Positions 1 to 17,870 of a stretch of 64,000 nucleotides of DNA are shown piece after piece (position 1 is the first letter of the stretch; the number at the start of each line of letters is the position of its first letter). The DNA is from Datnioides undecimradiatus (lineage: Eukaryota > Chordata > Actinopteri > Lobotiformes > Datnioididae). Location: positions 8,446,287-8,510,286 of the forward strand of contig WARS01000033.1 in NCBI GenBank assembly GCA_008933995.1. The letters are read 5' to 3'. Under the pieces are notes generated by a model. That model saw only the letters and a program-made list of their open reading frames with translations. It made no database searches and had not been told where the DNA came from. The position numbers and the translations under genes are program-made.

Positions 1-1245
1 CGGACACTACACCTGAATGATAGATGTGCATTTACATCAAACTCCAGATTTGCACAAGCATTGTGTTATTTGTGTTAAGGCAACTTATAGACAGTCTTAT
101 CAATTATTTACTTAATTAAAGCTATATAATGAAAGGAAAAAGTCATTACTGATACGAGTGAGCCTTCATAGAAAATATGGGTCAATTACAACATGAGATA
201 ATTGCTATTTCAATGATCCTGCTACATCGCTGATTGCGGGGCATTGTAAAGTAGATGAGTTTTGTCATTCTTAATAACTTTGTACCTGTTGAAATATGCG
301 TCGGTGCACTCGTTAATCTAGCCTTCCCTCGCTCATGGCATTCTAAAGGCATGAGAAGAATGATTTCTAAAATGCAACGGATATGCAGAGAGTGCATTTA
401 TAAATATGCAAGTAACACATGCGTGTTCATGAATTCTTAAATTCATTGGTCTCATTAATATGTGTTCAAATTTTTGAGAGTTCATTTCAATACTCACAGT
501 CAAGTTACTTAAGGATATTCACAGAGTAGCAGCGAGATGATTAGGCTTCATACTGCATGGATCTCTGTGAAACTGAAAAGTGCCTTTCCTAATGTGTCTT
601 CCCTCTGTTAGAAAAGGAAAAAGACAGGTGCACTCAGGTCTAAGGTGATGCTCGTTAGCCCTAACCTCTCTTTATCCTGATCCATTACACGTCTAAGGCT
701 TCATATTTGATTCTTTAGCTGTATGGTAAACCTGTCACATAGACTAATGGTCAGCCCAGAGGACATCTGAGGTCCAAATATCATTTATTTACCAATCAAT
801 AATTACACGTTTACTATATTGTTGAAACAAACTCTGCCAATGCAATTATTCACTCCAATTGAATTTCACTGTGATTTTTTCATATCAAAAAATGACCAGT
901 GGTTATATTACCATACATTTATATGGTAATATTTGGGTCCCCTTTCCTCTCTCTTCTTTGCTTTGGCTGACTGACACTTCAGCGTCTACACAGTCAGGAA
1001 GCCAAACAAAGCTATTTTTATAGATGCACCATTATACAAGAGCTGCATGGGGAATCTGTGAGAATGCAATCCAAGTGTCATTGCCCCTTGGTAATCTCTC
1101 TCGTCTTCAGGAATTCATTTTCTCAGCAGCTTCACTTGAAAATGACATTCTGACACCATTTACATGGAAATCACTTTGCCTCTTCATCTGTAATAGTAGT
1201 CTGTGTGCAGACAGGACCTCTCTGAGGGCTAGACTATTAATGGAC
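1..1245. other. Non-coding DNA, nothing recognised
   Basis: AT-rich sequence with only short random open frames and no recognisable exon, RNA gene or repeat family. The single local structure noted is a short inverted repeat at 905-932, listed separately. Confidence 0.6.
905..932. repeat. Short inverted repeat, 11-bp arms
   Basis: The arm ATATTACCATA is followed after six bases (CATTTA) by its exact reverse complement TATGGTAATAT. It is AT-rich and could be chance or the remnant of a small inverted-repeat element. No target-site duplication was seen. Confidence 0.5.
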
Positions 1246-1715
1246 ATCAAAAGTGAAGAGAGGAAAGAAGGAAGGAAGGCTGGATGGATGGAAGGAGGGA
1301 AGGAAAGAATAATGAATGAACAAAAGAGGAAGGAAGGTAGGAAAGAGGGAAGAAAGGAAGGAAGAATTGATGAACAAAAGAGTAAGGATGGGGGAAAGAA
1401 AGAAGAAGAAACAAATGAAAGAGGAAGGACAGGAGAAAGAAAAGCAGGAGGGAACAAAAGAAAGAGATAGAGAGGAAAGAAGGAAAGAAGGAAGAAAGAA
1501 AGGAAGGACAGAAGAGAGAAAAAGACAGGAAGGAAGAAAAAAGACATGTAGAAAAAGGAAGAAAGAAAAGAAGAAAGCAAGAGAAATGAAAGAAGGGAAA
1601 GAGAGGGGGGAAAGGGATGGAAGAAAGGAAGTAAGGAAGAAAGAGAGAGTGAACAAAGAAGAGAGAAATAAAAAAGGAAGAGATGAACGAAAACAAAAGG
1701 AGGAAGGAAATAGAG
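1246..1715. repeat. Homopurine GGAA/GAAA-type simple repeat tract
   Basis: About 470 bases are almost entirely A and G on the plus strand, built from degenerate GGAA, GAAA and GAAG units with scattered pyrimidines. All three plus frames give Lys/Arg/Glu-rich translations and the minus frames give Phe/Ser/Leu-rich ones. These long open frames are a by-product of composition, not genes. A polypurine tract of this length can form triplex (H-DNA) structures and is usually length-polymorphic; that is general knowledge, not something shown here. Confidence 0.9.
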
Positions 1716-3849
1716 AGTGGATGTTAAAATATGGGGTTTTCAGGGTTAAAGTCAAGGTTAGAGCTTTGGGTATTAACGGATGAAGAAGGGATGAGGGCGC
1801 TGAGACACAGAGAGCATAATGAGGGAGGTTCCTATTTCTTCAATGCATCCTCTTTCTTTCACAAAAAAGAGAGATGTAAAGATTTTCCCTGAAGGAAGAG
1901 CAGAACTCTGCTGGCAAAGCACACAGCTGAGAGGGTGCTGGGGTTTCCTGTGGGTGCTGAAGGTTTCATTCATTTTGTTAATATTTGAATACAAGAACGC
2001 TTTACTCTTTTGGAAAGATGAATGCGTGCAGCTTCTCTAAGACGTCCATTTCTTTCAGACATCAATCATTTTCTGTGGTGGTCATCACTAAGATTTGAAA
2101 ATGCCTGTGAACATCCACAAAGGCCTGTATTGATGGAACAAAAACAGCATTATATACAACAGCCACATCTCTCAAGGCCCAAAAAAGGCATTGCGCACAT
2201 ACTGTATGCATCGCCATGCACAAGGCACAAACTTGGATCTACTCGCACACCGTCACTTGTACAGGCTTACACATACACATTAACAGAATATGCATAAACA
2301 TAAACAACACCACAGGTAGGATGACCTTGTCAAGTCCTAAATCAATGTGTGTGAGGTATGATAATGAATGTGAAAGTGGTTTCTACATGAAGACCATACA
2401 TCACAGTGCTAAAATTATCATAGGTATGAGGTATCGATATGAGATCCCTTGTAGATTTCTACTACATGATAAATGTGATGTATTAATGCCGTCATCATGG
2501 CTTTTGTCAAAAAAAAATCTTGTTTGTTGAATTTCTGTGGAAATGAGGGTAAAGGTGGAGAATTAAGGTTATCTGATTGGATTAACACTGCCTCCATCTG
2601 GCATTACTGGAGCACTACTTGGAAAAGAGCTCATGCAAGCATGTTGAATATGCAGCAATAAAACCCACAATTTAATTCAGATCTTGTAAAAACTGTTCAA
2701 GCACTACGACATGACAGATGTCATTTTCCTCTAAAACTTTAAGAGGCTTAGAAGTATATTCACGCAGTGTGACAAACCCAGGTAGAGTACGGGGGAATGC
2801 ATGCATACAAAAAGTACATTGTATTCACGCAGCAACAAGTACGGTGAGAATTCAACCCTTTGAACTACATGGTCACATTACTTAGTGTGATTCTGAGTGA
2901 ATCTTCACAGTCAGCAGGCTGAAACAGTAATACAGGATCAATATCTCAATAGTGTTCATTAGGCCTGGCCGCAGCTGAGCCTCATACAGCCGCTATGGGC
3001 TTCCATAAACCCCACACTGTTAGAGGTTTTACTGCACAATTAGCAGAACAAAGCTACTCACGCACACAAACAAAACACAAACACAACCCAGAGTCGAAGA
3101 CAAATGCTGGGACAAGCTTACAGTAAAAAATCATCTTGGTCGTGGATTGTAAATAAAACGTTCTTATTACAAGCAAATTAAATTAATCTCCATAACCCAA
3201 TTCAGTAAATTAAATAGTAATAGCAAGGGAATCGCATTCAAGCCTACTTCAACCACAACAGCTGGAGTAGGCCGGCTGTCGTGAACCTCACACTGAAGGA
3301 CAAGTTTTGGAGTAACTAAGTAACCAAGTTCATGATTTTACATTACTGATATCAAGAACTTGCAATGACTTTTAACTTAAAAATAAGTTTCAAGAGAGGT
3401 TTCGTGTAAGAAACAAACAAGTTTGTTTTAACCTTGATAAATACTTCGGTTTATCATTACAGTCTAACTAGATGGTTTGCTAGCTTAATTTACATTACGC
3501 TTCTCCACGCAGCTGCAAGCTAGTTGTAATATTACTTAAGAAAAAAAAACCGAAATGACAAATCCATAACTATCACCAGCACACGTCAGTCACAGCAGAT
3601 AAATCTTTGGACATAGTTTGCTTACTGGTAATTTGGCCTTATTTCTTTATACTGGAGTGAATTCTACTCAAAACGCGGTATATTAAAGACTCCTCGTATG
3701 TTAAGGAGTCCATTTTATAAAGTTGTCTTGAGTTATTACAATGATTAATCACACAATAAAGCAGCTGGGATTCGTCTGAGACACACTGGGGATGATATCA
3801 ACAGGGGAGTCACAAAAGAGGATGTTTTCGGGGATGTTTGCATTTTTCT
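1716..3849. other. Intergenic DNA upstream of ppm1d, nothing recognised
   Basis: AT-rich sequence with no exon, repeat family or RNA gene I can support. The longest open frames are about 100 codons and have no family resemblance. Confidence 0.55.
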
Positions 3850-4106
3850 ATGGTACGTTATTGCCAAATGTCTACGAGCGCCATTAAATGCAGCATAGCA
3901 GTCAGACGTGCCATACGTCGTCCTTAAATTGAAAATGACGTAATGACGTACAGCGGGACGTCTCGGAGAAGATAAACAAAAAGGAAGGAAGCCTTCGGCC
4001 ATACAATCGCGGCAAAATCGGTTCAAAAATTTAGCTGGCGAGCTACGGCTAGCAGCTACATGTACTCTTTTATCGCTTAGATAGTTACTGTTAGGCGTTC
4101 ACAATC
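3850..4106 (+). promoter_or_regulatory. ppm1d: Probable ppm1d core promoter and 5' UTR with tandem CRE motifs
   Basis: The 260 bases before the ppm1d ATG are richer in CG dinucleotides than the surroundings. Two abutting cAMP-response elements are visible: TGACGTAA at 3936-3943 and TGACGTAC at 3944-3951. No TATA box is evident, so the transcription start cannot be fixed; it is likely between about 3960 and 4080. From memory, the mammalian PPM1D promoter is also driven through a CRE (CREB/ATF/Jun family) together with a p53 site. I did not find a convincing p53 element here. Confidence 0.6.
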
Positions 4107-9364
<5,258 letters not shown>

Positions 9365-11040
9365 CTCTCACAGAACCAGTGCCCACCCCCCACCCCCACC
9401 CGACTGAGACTACGAGACTAGAAGGATAGTCTACATCGTTTGCTCATGTATCAGGTGTGCCACAGGCCTCTTCCTAGATGTATACTTTTTATACAAAGTC
9501 TTTGTTTTTGTAAATATGTGAGGAATTTGCGATTGTAAATGTGTTGCTGTTCTGACCCTTTCTTCACGTTCTCCTTCCCGCCCCCTTGAATTTTAGTGTG
9601 ATTTTAAATTTAAGATCCGTTCAATCTACGCAGTCTATTTTCATACTTATAATTATGTATAGTATATCCAAAAAAACATATTTTAAAGAAGATAGATCAC
9701 TACAATCTGAGATAACATCAAGTCACCACAAATGTGGCCCATGCACTCTTCCATTTTCGATATGTACCTGTTTGGTCTGAGGTAAGTATAAGGGTACTGA
9801 TTTTTAGTCTGTTATATTTGTTTTTACTTTACCAGTGCCTGATTACGCACTGTTGTGATCGCACATGCTCCTCGGCTAACTGGTGTACCTTAAGCATAGC
9901 TTGTGAGGGGGTGTTAAAGGGTTCGTTCACCCAAATTAGACAACATGAGACTTATTCTCTCACATACCTTAGTGGTATCTATCCAAAGATACTGTGTGTG
10001 TTTTAGTGCACTGACCCTTTAATGCTACCTGGCCATTCTTTTCTTCACTGGAGAGTCATTCAGATCCGTTCCAAACATCTCCATGAATGCGATGGCCTCC
10101 TAAGTCACTGTTGTATGTTACTTTAAAACCCTCGGGCCGGCCTAAGTGTCTAAGTATATTTATTTAAATGGTACAATCAGGTACAGGTTGTTGGGTAATG
10201 GTACTGTATGTTGATGTGAAAGAGCAATACCTGTACCTCACCGGAGTCTGCTTTGATTTGTTTGTATAACGTCCAGCTAAGTTGAGGTGTCCACTAGCGC
10301 CTTTTCAATAGGTCTTCCTCTCCTCTTCTCCCATGTGTGTTTGGTTTGCATCCATAACTTGTTTTAATCTGCACATAAAACACCTTATGGTATGTTTTTT
10401 AAATACAGGAAGTGCCCATTTCATGGTATACGTATAAATATATATATGATGAATTACAAGGTGATCAAAGTTGTTTTAACATGGCAGCTCAGTTACTGTT
10501 CTAGCTGATTCGTTGCCTTCTTTAAGTGACATGTTTGCCTTAGTACAAATGAGTCAGAGGTGCTTTTTCACATGTTTTCAGTTTTGGGACTCAAGCGGGT
10601 GAGAATCTAAGATATGTCGATGTAAGTACAGCTCATCAACCATTTATCATGCACCTCCAGTCATTTTACCATTCACACTGCAGAATATTCAACCCGCTCC
10701 TAAAACCCGGTTAATGTTTTCCAGTTACACCACAGAGCAGTTTGTTTTGTACAGTACGTCAATATGCAATAGGAGTTTGTACAGTACATTATTATGCAAA
10801 GTAAAGTGGGTTTTTCAGGAGTCTGGCATGCTCAGATCTACTCTGTATGTTGTGAAGTGTCCAGAGGTAATGGATGTCAGTGGGCATGTGGTTTGTTTTT
10901 TGACAATTACAATACTTGGGTCTGGCTTCATATTCAGTGCAGCCAGTTTTCAGGACTAACTGTATAAGTGACATGCTTTAAAAGTGTCTGGATATACTAC
11001 GTCTGTGTGTTGTAATAAAGTTCTCATTTTCCAACAGGTG
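9365..11040 (+). other. ppm1d: Probable ppm1d 3' UTR with polyadenylation signal
   Basis: After the stop there is no further exon. An AATAAA at 11014-11019 followed by TTCTCATTTTCC is the best-placed polyadenylation signal before the long empty interval. A long AT-rich 3' UTR matches the family. The exact end is inferred, and part of the stretch is repeat-derived (about 9905-10018). Confidence 0.5.
9905..10018 (+). mobile_element. Teleost interspersed repeat fragment (short)
   Basis: The stretch containing GGGTTCGTTCACCCAAATTA, then CTCTCACATACCTTAGTGGT, resembles a very common non-coding fish repeat that I remember from percomorph genomes. No terminal repeats are clear, so the family is not named. 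Confidence 0.45.
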
Positions 11041-11377
11041 GTGTCATGTCTGCTGTGGTGTCTGTGTAAAGCGGGATTTGTTACTTGGGAACGTTCAGTT
11101 TTGTGAAGAAACGCGTTGATCAGCTTTTCTCAGTAGAAGCTTGTTCATAGTGCCTTCAGCTACCGAGGAGCTTGAATCCAGACGTTTGTGTAGGACGCGC
11201 TGGCAATCACGTCATCTTCCAGTAGATGGCGCTACTATAAAGGGATTAAACAGTTACTATGGGGTAATTAGCCAGTTGAACATCTTGTTATAGTGTTTTA
11301 TTCCTCAGAACAGCTGATATCTATAATTTAAATTTCCCAGGTCTGGGTAACTAACCTATGAAGCAGTATGTCTTGGC

Positions 11378-11398
11378 TTTTTTTTTTTTTTTTTTTTT
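11378..11398. repeat. Poly-T run (21 T)
   Basis: Uninterrupted T21. A similar run of 18 T lies at 11537-11554. Such runs can be minus-strand poly-A tails of old retroposons, but no body could be identified next to them. Confidence 0.85.
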
Positions 11399-11984
11399 GC
11401 TTCATAATTACTTCATAATTAGACAGGGCTGAATTTAATAATTTATGAGTCCCTCACATTTGCTTTTATTTATCTTTTTTTCTTTTTTAGTTCTAGGTTG
11501 CATGAAATTAAGTTCAATTTAAATCACATGGAAATCTTTTTTTTTTTTTTTTTTCAACAAGCAAGTGGAGTTAAAGTTGAAAAGTGAAAAATGGAGCTCC
11601 CTGACAACTGAGCAAACTCCAGCTCTTGTCATGATATGGTCAAAGGCACCAGAACAAGCAAGTAAGTGACCTTTGAGTTGAGTTTTGCAAATGTTGTGTC
11701 TGTCCTGTATTTCCACTATCATTTTTAATGAAGCAATGCAGGCAGAGATGAAGAAATCAAATAGAAAGCATATGGCTTTAAATGTAGGCTGTGCACATTA
11801 TAACACATACCAGTGAGTCATTAGGCTATTTCAACGTAACAATCAGAATAGGAAAAATGACTTTAGATTATATTTGACTAATACTGAATATCCCCCAGTG
11901 TGTGGATGCAGTTTATGCAACACTATAATGCATACAGATCTTCTGACGCACTCAAACATTTTTTGTAATCATTTTAAGATTGAA

Positions 11985-12062
11985 TCTTTTAATAATTATA
12001 ATAATACATTACGTTTATATAGCACTTTACATGACACTCAAAGATGCTTTTAAAGAAAAGCT
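11985..12062. mobile_element. Fragment of a common fish LINE/SINE-like repeat
   Basis: Contains TTTATATAGCACTTTACATG followed by ACACTCAAAGATGCTTTT. This is the pattern of a widespread teleost repeat related to L2-type retroposon ends, known to me from memory. Only the short end is left and the boundaries are approximate. Confidence 0.45.
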
Positions 12063-12929
12063 GTGCTGTCATTGGAGTATATATATAGCCTGCAGGCTTT
12101 TTAAAGGAAAGGAGGCAATGCGTACTTGAAAACTCAACTCACACAAACGTAAATAAAGAATGTTTTCTTGTGATGTCCATATGACATGTAGTGTACTTTA
12201 GGAACATATTTCTTATCCTCAGCTATGGTCTGTTTCTGAGACGTTACAGACATCAGATCCATGATAGCAGTGTCTTGACTTGAATATTTTATTGACTGTC
12301 AGCCCAGCATCTGCTGACCTGCCTAACATGCAACATTCCCCTCTTACTGCAGACAGTCTGTCACTGTACATCAGCCAGTAGAGCATCACGGTGTCCACCA
12401 TCTCTCCCTCTACTTCCCCTCCTCGTATTTCCTATGAATAAGCATCATAAAATCAAACTGGGAGGGATTCTGACACCACAGTCCTTATGTTGCCAACACT
12501 GCAAAACCGTATTTCCAATTTTAGCCTATAGTTAAACACCTATGGACTTTGAGTGGTGTCCACATACCAGTCCAAACTGTGCTCAGTGGATTGTATGTTT
12601 CTGTGTGGTTGGAAGGTTTATATGGTGTTGATTTGTTTATTCAGCTCCAAAGACTGCGTTGTGCTGTGGCAAGGGTCCTCCACAGCTGGATTTCCAGCCT
12701 TCGCTATTTTATGATCCCAGAAGACCCTGCATGAGGCTTTTTCAGCAGGGCAGTAGAACACATGAAACAGAGATGAGATCTTTTCATGAACTGCTTTGGA
12801 ACTTTTCTAGTGACTTTAGTTAGTCAATAAGCACTTTTTTGGTGACTTGCAGATTAAATTAGACTAAGTCTGCAGCCATGCTACAGGATCTGCAGGGTTG
12901 TGTAGGCACAGTTGTGCTTTGAGCTAAAT

Positions 12930-13145
12930 GCTAACATCCAAATTTTTGCTGCTGTTCAACACATGCAAACATGCAAATTAGAAAGTATAATGTTCCCCAT
13001 TTCAGTTTAGCATGTTAGCATGCTAAAATTTGTTAGCAACACAAAGTGCAGCTGATGATACTTTGCATGAAACTGATTTAATGGCAGTCCATCCCATCGT
13101 CATTCAGACATTTAGCCTAAAACCACAAGTGCCAATTTCACAATG
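12930..13145 (+). mobile_element. Teleost interspersed repeat with GCATGCTAA motifs, copy 1
   Basis: Contains TTTAGCATGTTAGCATGCTA, then AAAGTGCAGCTGATG, CAGTCCATCCCATCG and AAACCACAAGTGCC. The same order of landmarks occurs in the copy at about 25690-26130 and in a repeat that is very common in fish genomes. It is non-coding, eroded, and of no assigned family. Confidence 0.6.
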
Positions 13146-13689
13146 GCTCTCAATTTGCTCTGGCAGGTAACCCAAACACTTTATGACGCCTTTTCCTTCA
13201 GTTTGACTCCAACTCACTCTGTCTCAATAACCTCTACAACAAACATTTACAACATCTAGCTTCCAACCCTGCTGCTCCCTTAAAAGTGTCCCATGAAACT
13301 GTGGTTATTAAATTAGACTAATGTTCATCTGCCCCCATCACACTCTCAGTAAGGACAGGAGCAGTGAGAGCAGTGAGTGTGAGAGTGTCACAGCCTTTGG
13401 CCTGTCTAACTTGTTTCTCTCCAGGTCTCCCATCTCCTTCTGACAGTATCTGTAGTGTTTCAACAGGCTTTTAATGGCTTGCCCTCTGCCACTCTTGGGA
13501 GGCTCTTGAGTAAGTGTTATGAGGAGAAAGACTTCTCCAGATGATGGGAGATGACGTGCCCTCCTTTTCTCCCCTTGCACTGACTCAAAGAAGGCGAGCG
13601 GTATCGTGATCGAATCATTTTCACCATAAAAACATATTCTTTTTAATATTTCATTCTTGTGAAAGAGCAGACTCATTCCCAGACATCCA

Positions 13690-14010
13690 ATTCTCTTTTA
13701 ATTGTTATTTAATTTGTGTTCTGCTGTAATTAAACACCGCCTTTATGGTCCTGCTGTGTGGCTTACAAGCATCTTGTGATGAATCAAAATGTTTCTGGGT
13801 CATGCTCATTAGCTGATCTCGATGATAGTTGGTGAATGGGGGGAGTTGTTGCAACACAATGGTTTCCCTTTGTGGTAGGTCATAAGATCTGGCCCCATAT
13901 TTCTGCCTCCAAACCGCTAGTGTATGCTTGTTGACCAGGATCACATGGACCTCCATAGTAGACAGGGCACTTCCGTGATGTACGCTTTTGGTCAGACAAA
14001 AGTCACTCAT
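13690..14010. promoter_or_regulatory. Candidate conserved non-coding block
   Basis: A repeat-free stretch of mixed composition with several homeodomain-type cores (TTTAATTG, GTAATTAAAC) and unusually few stops on the minus strand. It lies in the gene desert upstream of tbx2. Nothing here proves conservation; it is flagged by texture only. Confidence 0.25.
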
Positions 14011-16454
14011 TTAGACGGATGGCAACACCATCCTTCATACAGTCATCACAGTTCTATTTCTATCTGATGGCTTGCACCCGATGTCCAGCGCTGTCTCCAC
14101 AATGTTTGTCTTCTCTCCAAATATCTCAGCCATTTACTCATTCTTTGCTCATAAACAAAAACAAAAAAGACTCACAGGGACACTCAGACAAATTGCCATG
14201 CAGCTCAAAGTCACTCTTTTCTGCCCATGTGCTCTGAGCGAACATAATCTGCAAAGAAGTCACAGGATGAACATAATGCCCAACTAAAGGGACCTTAAGG
14301 TTATTTTTTATGTCGCATAGTAATTTTTAAATGAATGTGATGTTTGTGACATTTTGAAAGTCACATGACATTTAAAGGTCCTGCACATAAGTGTTTTAAA
14401 TTACAGATGGCCAATCAGACGCCTCTTCAGGTTCAGACTGTATGGATCTGCACTGGGAATTAGAACATGATGTCACCAAACTGTAGAAATAATTGCCCCA
14501 CCATAACAGGGGCAGCAAGGCTAACAGGTGAGTGATGGAGCTGACAGTCAAGTAGTTTGTACGTGCCCTGGTCTTGAGAAGAGGTCAAATAAGGCAGCAT
14601 AAGACAAAGCACCTGTGTGGACAGAATGTGGATGGTATCCTTCAAGTTCAGACTTAGTTCCCTAAAAGGGTTTCACCCTTTAGCTTGCAATATACTTAAG
14701 TTCTCTTTTGAAACACTTGCTTAGTTTTGGTCTCTGCTGTGTTTCCCAGGGCAGGTAAAGCATTGACATTCTTGACTTGACATTTTTGCAGTCTACGGCC
14801 ACGTTTGCATTTTGTTTTAACATGTGATCTTCATCTCTGTAATAACATCTGATTTATCTACTCCCAAAACATATTTTTTAGGTGCGGTTGCCAGCCCTGT
14901 CAACAGATATGATGCAACCTCACTGTTTAAATCGCTTTGGCGATCAAAGACTTTTTTTGCTAAGCTTGCTTAAGCTAACAGAAAGTGCAGAAGTAACTGG
15001 TCAGATCTTCAGCGTGTGGTCTACAACTGCATTTCCTCCAACAGAGATCTGATCGCAGTGTGAGTCAGCCCACATAGAGAGATAGATAGAGATTAATGGC
15101 AGGTGGAAATAAGGTCAATTTCATATACATATATCATAAATAAATAAATAAAAAACGATACACTGTATCATTACTGTTTAATGCCACTAAAAATGCCATT
15201 AAGAATCACTAAACGCACTGCAACAATCTTCAGTCTACAAATGTAGGCTAATGACTGACCACTTAACAGCTCAACGCAGAGCCCATGTCCTCAAATGCTT
15301 TATGTCCTCTTCACAAAGCAGCGCAGCACGATACCTGTAACTGCATCTATGAGCAGCTAAAACTATGCTGTTGAACACATTATCAAACATTAGGAATGAG
15401 ACTGTGTCAGAGGATAATACAGGATCAAATTTATAGTCCCTAAATGTCCTAAGGCTTCTGTTAATAGTTGGCCTGGGAACATTATTATCTATACCTTTCT
15501 TTCATTGGTCCACATCCTTTCCTCTCCTACCTCACTTCCTTTACCCCACTTTCATTCCTCTCTTTCGCTCATCACTAATTGGTCCTTTCTTTTTTTTGAC
15601 CCTTTGTCACCCCTCATTTACCTGATTAGGTTCACCTGATCACACCTTTCTTAGTTAAAGACGACACACACTCTCTCACCTTGGCAGCTCTGCTAAGAGG
15701 AGTTTGTCTTACTTTCCTATTTTTCCTGTGTCCATGTAAGTACACCTGTGAACCGGATTTATCCACAATTCTTTATGATAGGAGTAATTTAACTTCTACT
15801 GTTAAATTCAGATCTTGTATATGATTCAACAAAACACGTTTATTTGAATCACATACAAAATCAACTCATGCTGAGGTGGTTAACTTCATTTCAATGCATT
15901 CTGCACTTGGATTTAATGCATTCTAATTCACCATGTGCAAGAAAATCCACTACAACCTGTAGGTGATCTAGATTTAGGATTAATGTAATAAGTTAATTAT
16001 ACTAGTGCTCTGGGGTGATTATTCCCACTAAGTCACACCTCTGGCTATGAATCAATCTCGTTAAAAATGCCAGTGTGCCCTGCTGTACACCTTTTTGCGT
16101 TGTGTGTTGAAATGTAAACACAGTAGTCATAATTCGGGGATGTGCCTTCATACAGCTCAGGAGTCTCTCCTCGTCACGCCGTACACTCCTCAGTGATTTA
16201 AAACTCCATTCTCTGAGTCTTGTGAATGTATTTGATTAATTATTGTAGATGTCAAATAATTTTATTTACAGATTGCTGAGTTTTAATTCTGCTGTAGTAT
16301 TATGCTAAAGGCATCACACAGAAGAGCTACTACATACTGTATTTAGAAAAAAATAATTATTTATTTATTTTCTAATATTTAGTTGCATTTGGTAAGAGGT
16401 TACCAGAATCTATGGAAATGTTTGACATGCCAATGACAATTTGCCAAAAATCAA

Positions 16455-17870
16455 CAATCAGTCGAATCAGTCATCAAAGTAATTAAAGTCCTCACGTTTT
16501 GCTGCTGTGAAGTGAGACAGCCCAAACCCAAGATACAGATGGCTTATTCTCAATCCCCAGGCTCTCGAGGCATACTCCCTTTTTCCAGGAACGAGAGAAC
16601 TGTTTGAGAAAAGACAATTTGTCTGCTGATCACTAAATCCGTTTAATTCTGAGCCAGGTGTCAACGTGCTCAGGTGCCGCAGCACCACAACTAATGCTCC
16701 CATCTCATTATGGCCAAATGGGCTTTGGCTGAATTCAAAGAAATAGACTACTACAGTGAATAGAAGGTACAAAGGTTGATTTACTACATTTCAATATCTT
16801 ATCTCTAATGCCTCTGTATAGTAGTGACTTAATTTAGTCAAAGTAAGCTGCCACACTTCATTTTAACCTGTCACACACAGCTGCAAATAATAACAGCGAC
16901 ATAGCTGCAATCCCTTTCCCTGCTGCGGCGAGTACAAACACTGCTCTTTGTGCCTGTCTCTGACTATTTTAGACAACTGCTGTGACAATGAGCGCTTCTT
17001 TAGATGTGACCCAAGGCTGTATGCTCTCATTTCAGGGCTGGATTTAGAGGTTTGTCGAGGTTAAGATTCTTAATTGTCTTAAAGTCCTGTGGTTGTTTCC
17101 CTGAAAAATCAATTGCACCTCACACACGATGGGCAAGTTTAAGGCAGGTTGACATGTCCAGGCATGTTATTTAGTAATCTACTAAATATTTGGTCAGATT
17201 GGTGAATTGAGGCAAGAAGCAGGGTAACCCACTGAGGTTTGGTATATCTGTATACACTGTTAAGAGTTTTATTTAACAAATGATACACACTACTTCACAA
17301 TGGATGGTCAAATGCTTGCAGATTTGGGGGAAAATCCATTAAAGGCATTGAAAAACCCTGACCTAAATTTGCAGGAGGACATAGTTTCAGCTGTCAAACC
17401 TAAGGAGATTTAATGAGGAATTGTGTGACCCAATGATTATCTGTCTAGGGTGACCTGCTGAGAAGTTTATGGTGTGTGAGGGGAGTACTCTTCTTTTTTT
17501 TTTTTTTTTTTTTGTCACCATATGTAACCATGGCAAAAGGTGGAGTTTAATCCTTGGCTAATGTGTCCTTTCAGGCCAATGGTGCTTTCAGATCTCCATC
17601 TGACCTCCTGTAGCTTTTAAGACTTACTTAAGCCTCTGAAGCCTGGATTGTAACGCCATAGAGGGTCAGCACATGAACCACAGGTGAGAAGTGGTATCCT
17701 GCCTGACACCCAGTGCTCACAAAATACACAGCGCTTGCATTGTTTTCGGAAAGGGCTTTATTAGTAATCCCACTGACCTGATTAAACCGTGTAAAGACCA
17801 TAATCTCGTAAACTAGTGGCAATGTATTTTGCTCTGTGTTAAAAATAGTAAGCCACAAAACATTCTAAAT
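16455..17870. promoter_or_regulatory. Candidate non-coding regulatory blocks
   Basis: Two repeat-poor segments (about 16455-16760 and 17580-17870) have complex, evenly mixed sequence unlike the AT-rich background. They are separated by AT-rich DNA and a T20 run at 17494-17513. Open frames of 101 and 76 codons on the minus strand have no recognisable motifs. They are possible enhancers of tbx2 or ppm1d, by inference only. Confidence 0.22.

Noticed and set aside
1024..1783. Overlapping long open frames on both strands (up to 172 codons), Lys/Arg/Glu-rich or Phe/Ser/Leu-rich
   Set aside because: They are translations of the homopurine simple repeat; no domain, splice structure or non-repeat content.
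3950..4106. p53 response element in the ppm1d 5' UTR, as in mammals
   Set aside because: CATG cores are present (for example CTACATGTAC) but the flanking bases do not fit two p53 half-sites.
13338..14010. Two adjacent minus-strand frames of 112 and 101 codons
   Set aside because: No family resemblance, no shared splice phase or promoter; better explained as stop-poor non-coding DNA, possibly conserved.
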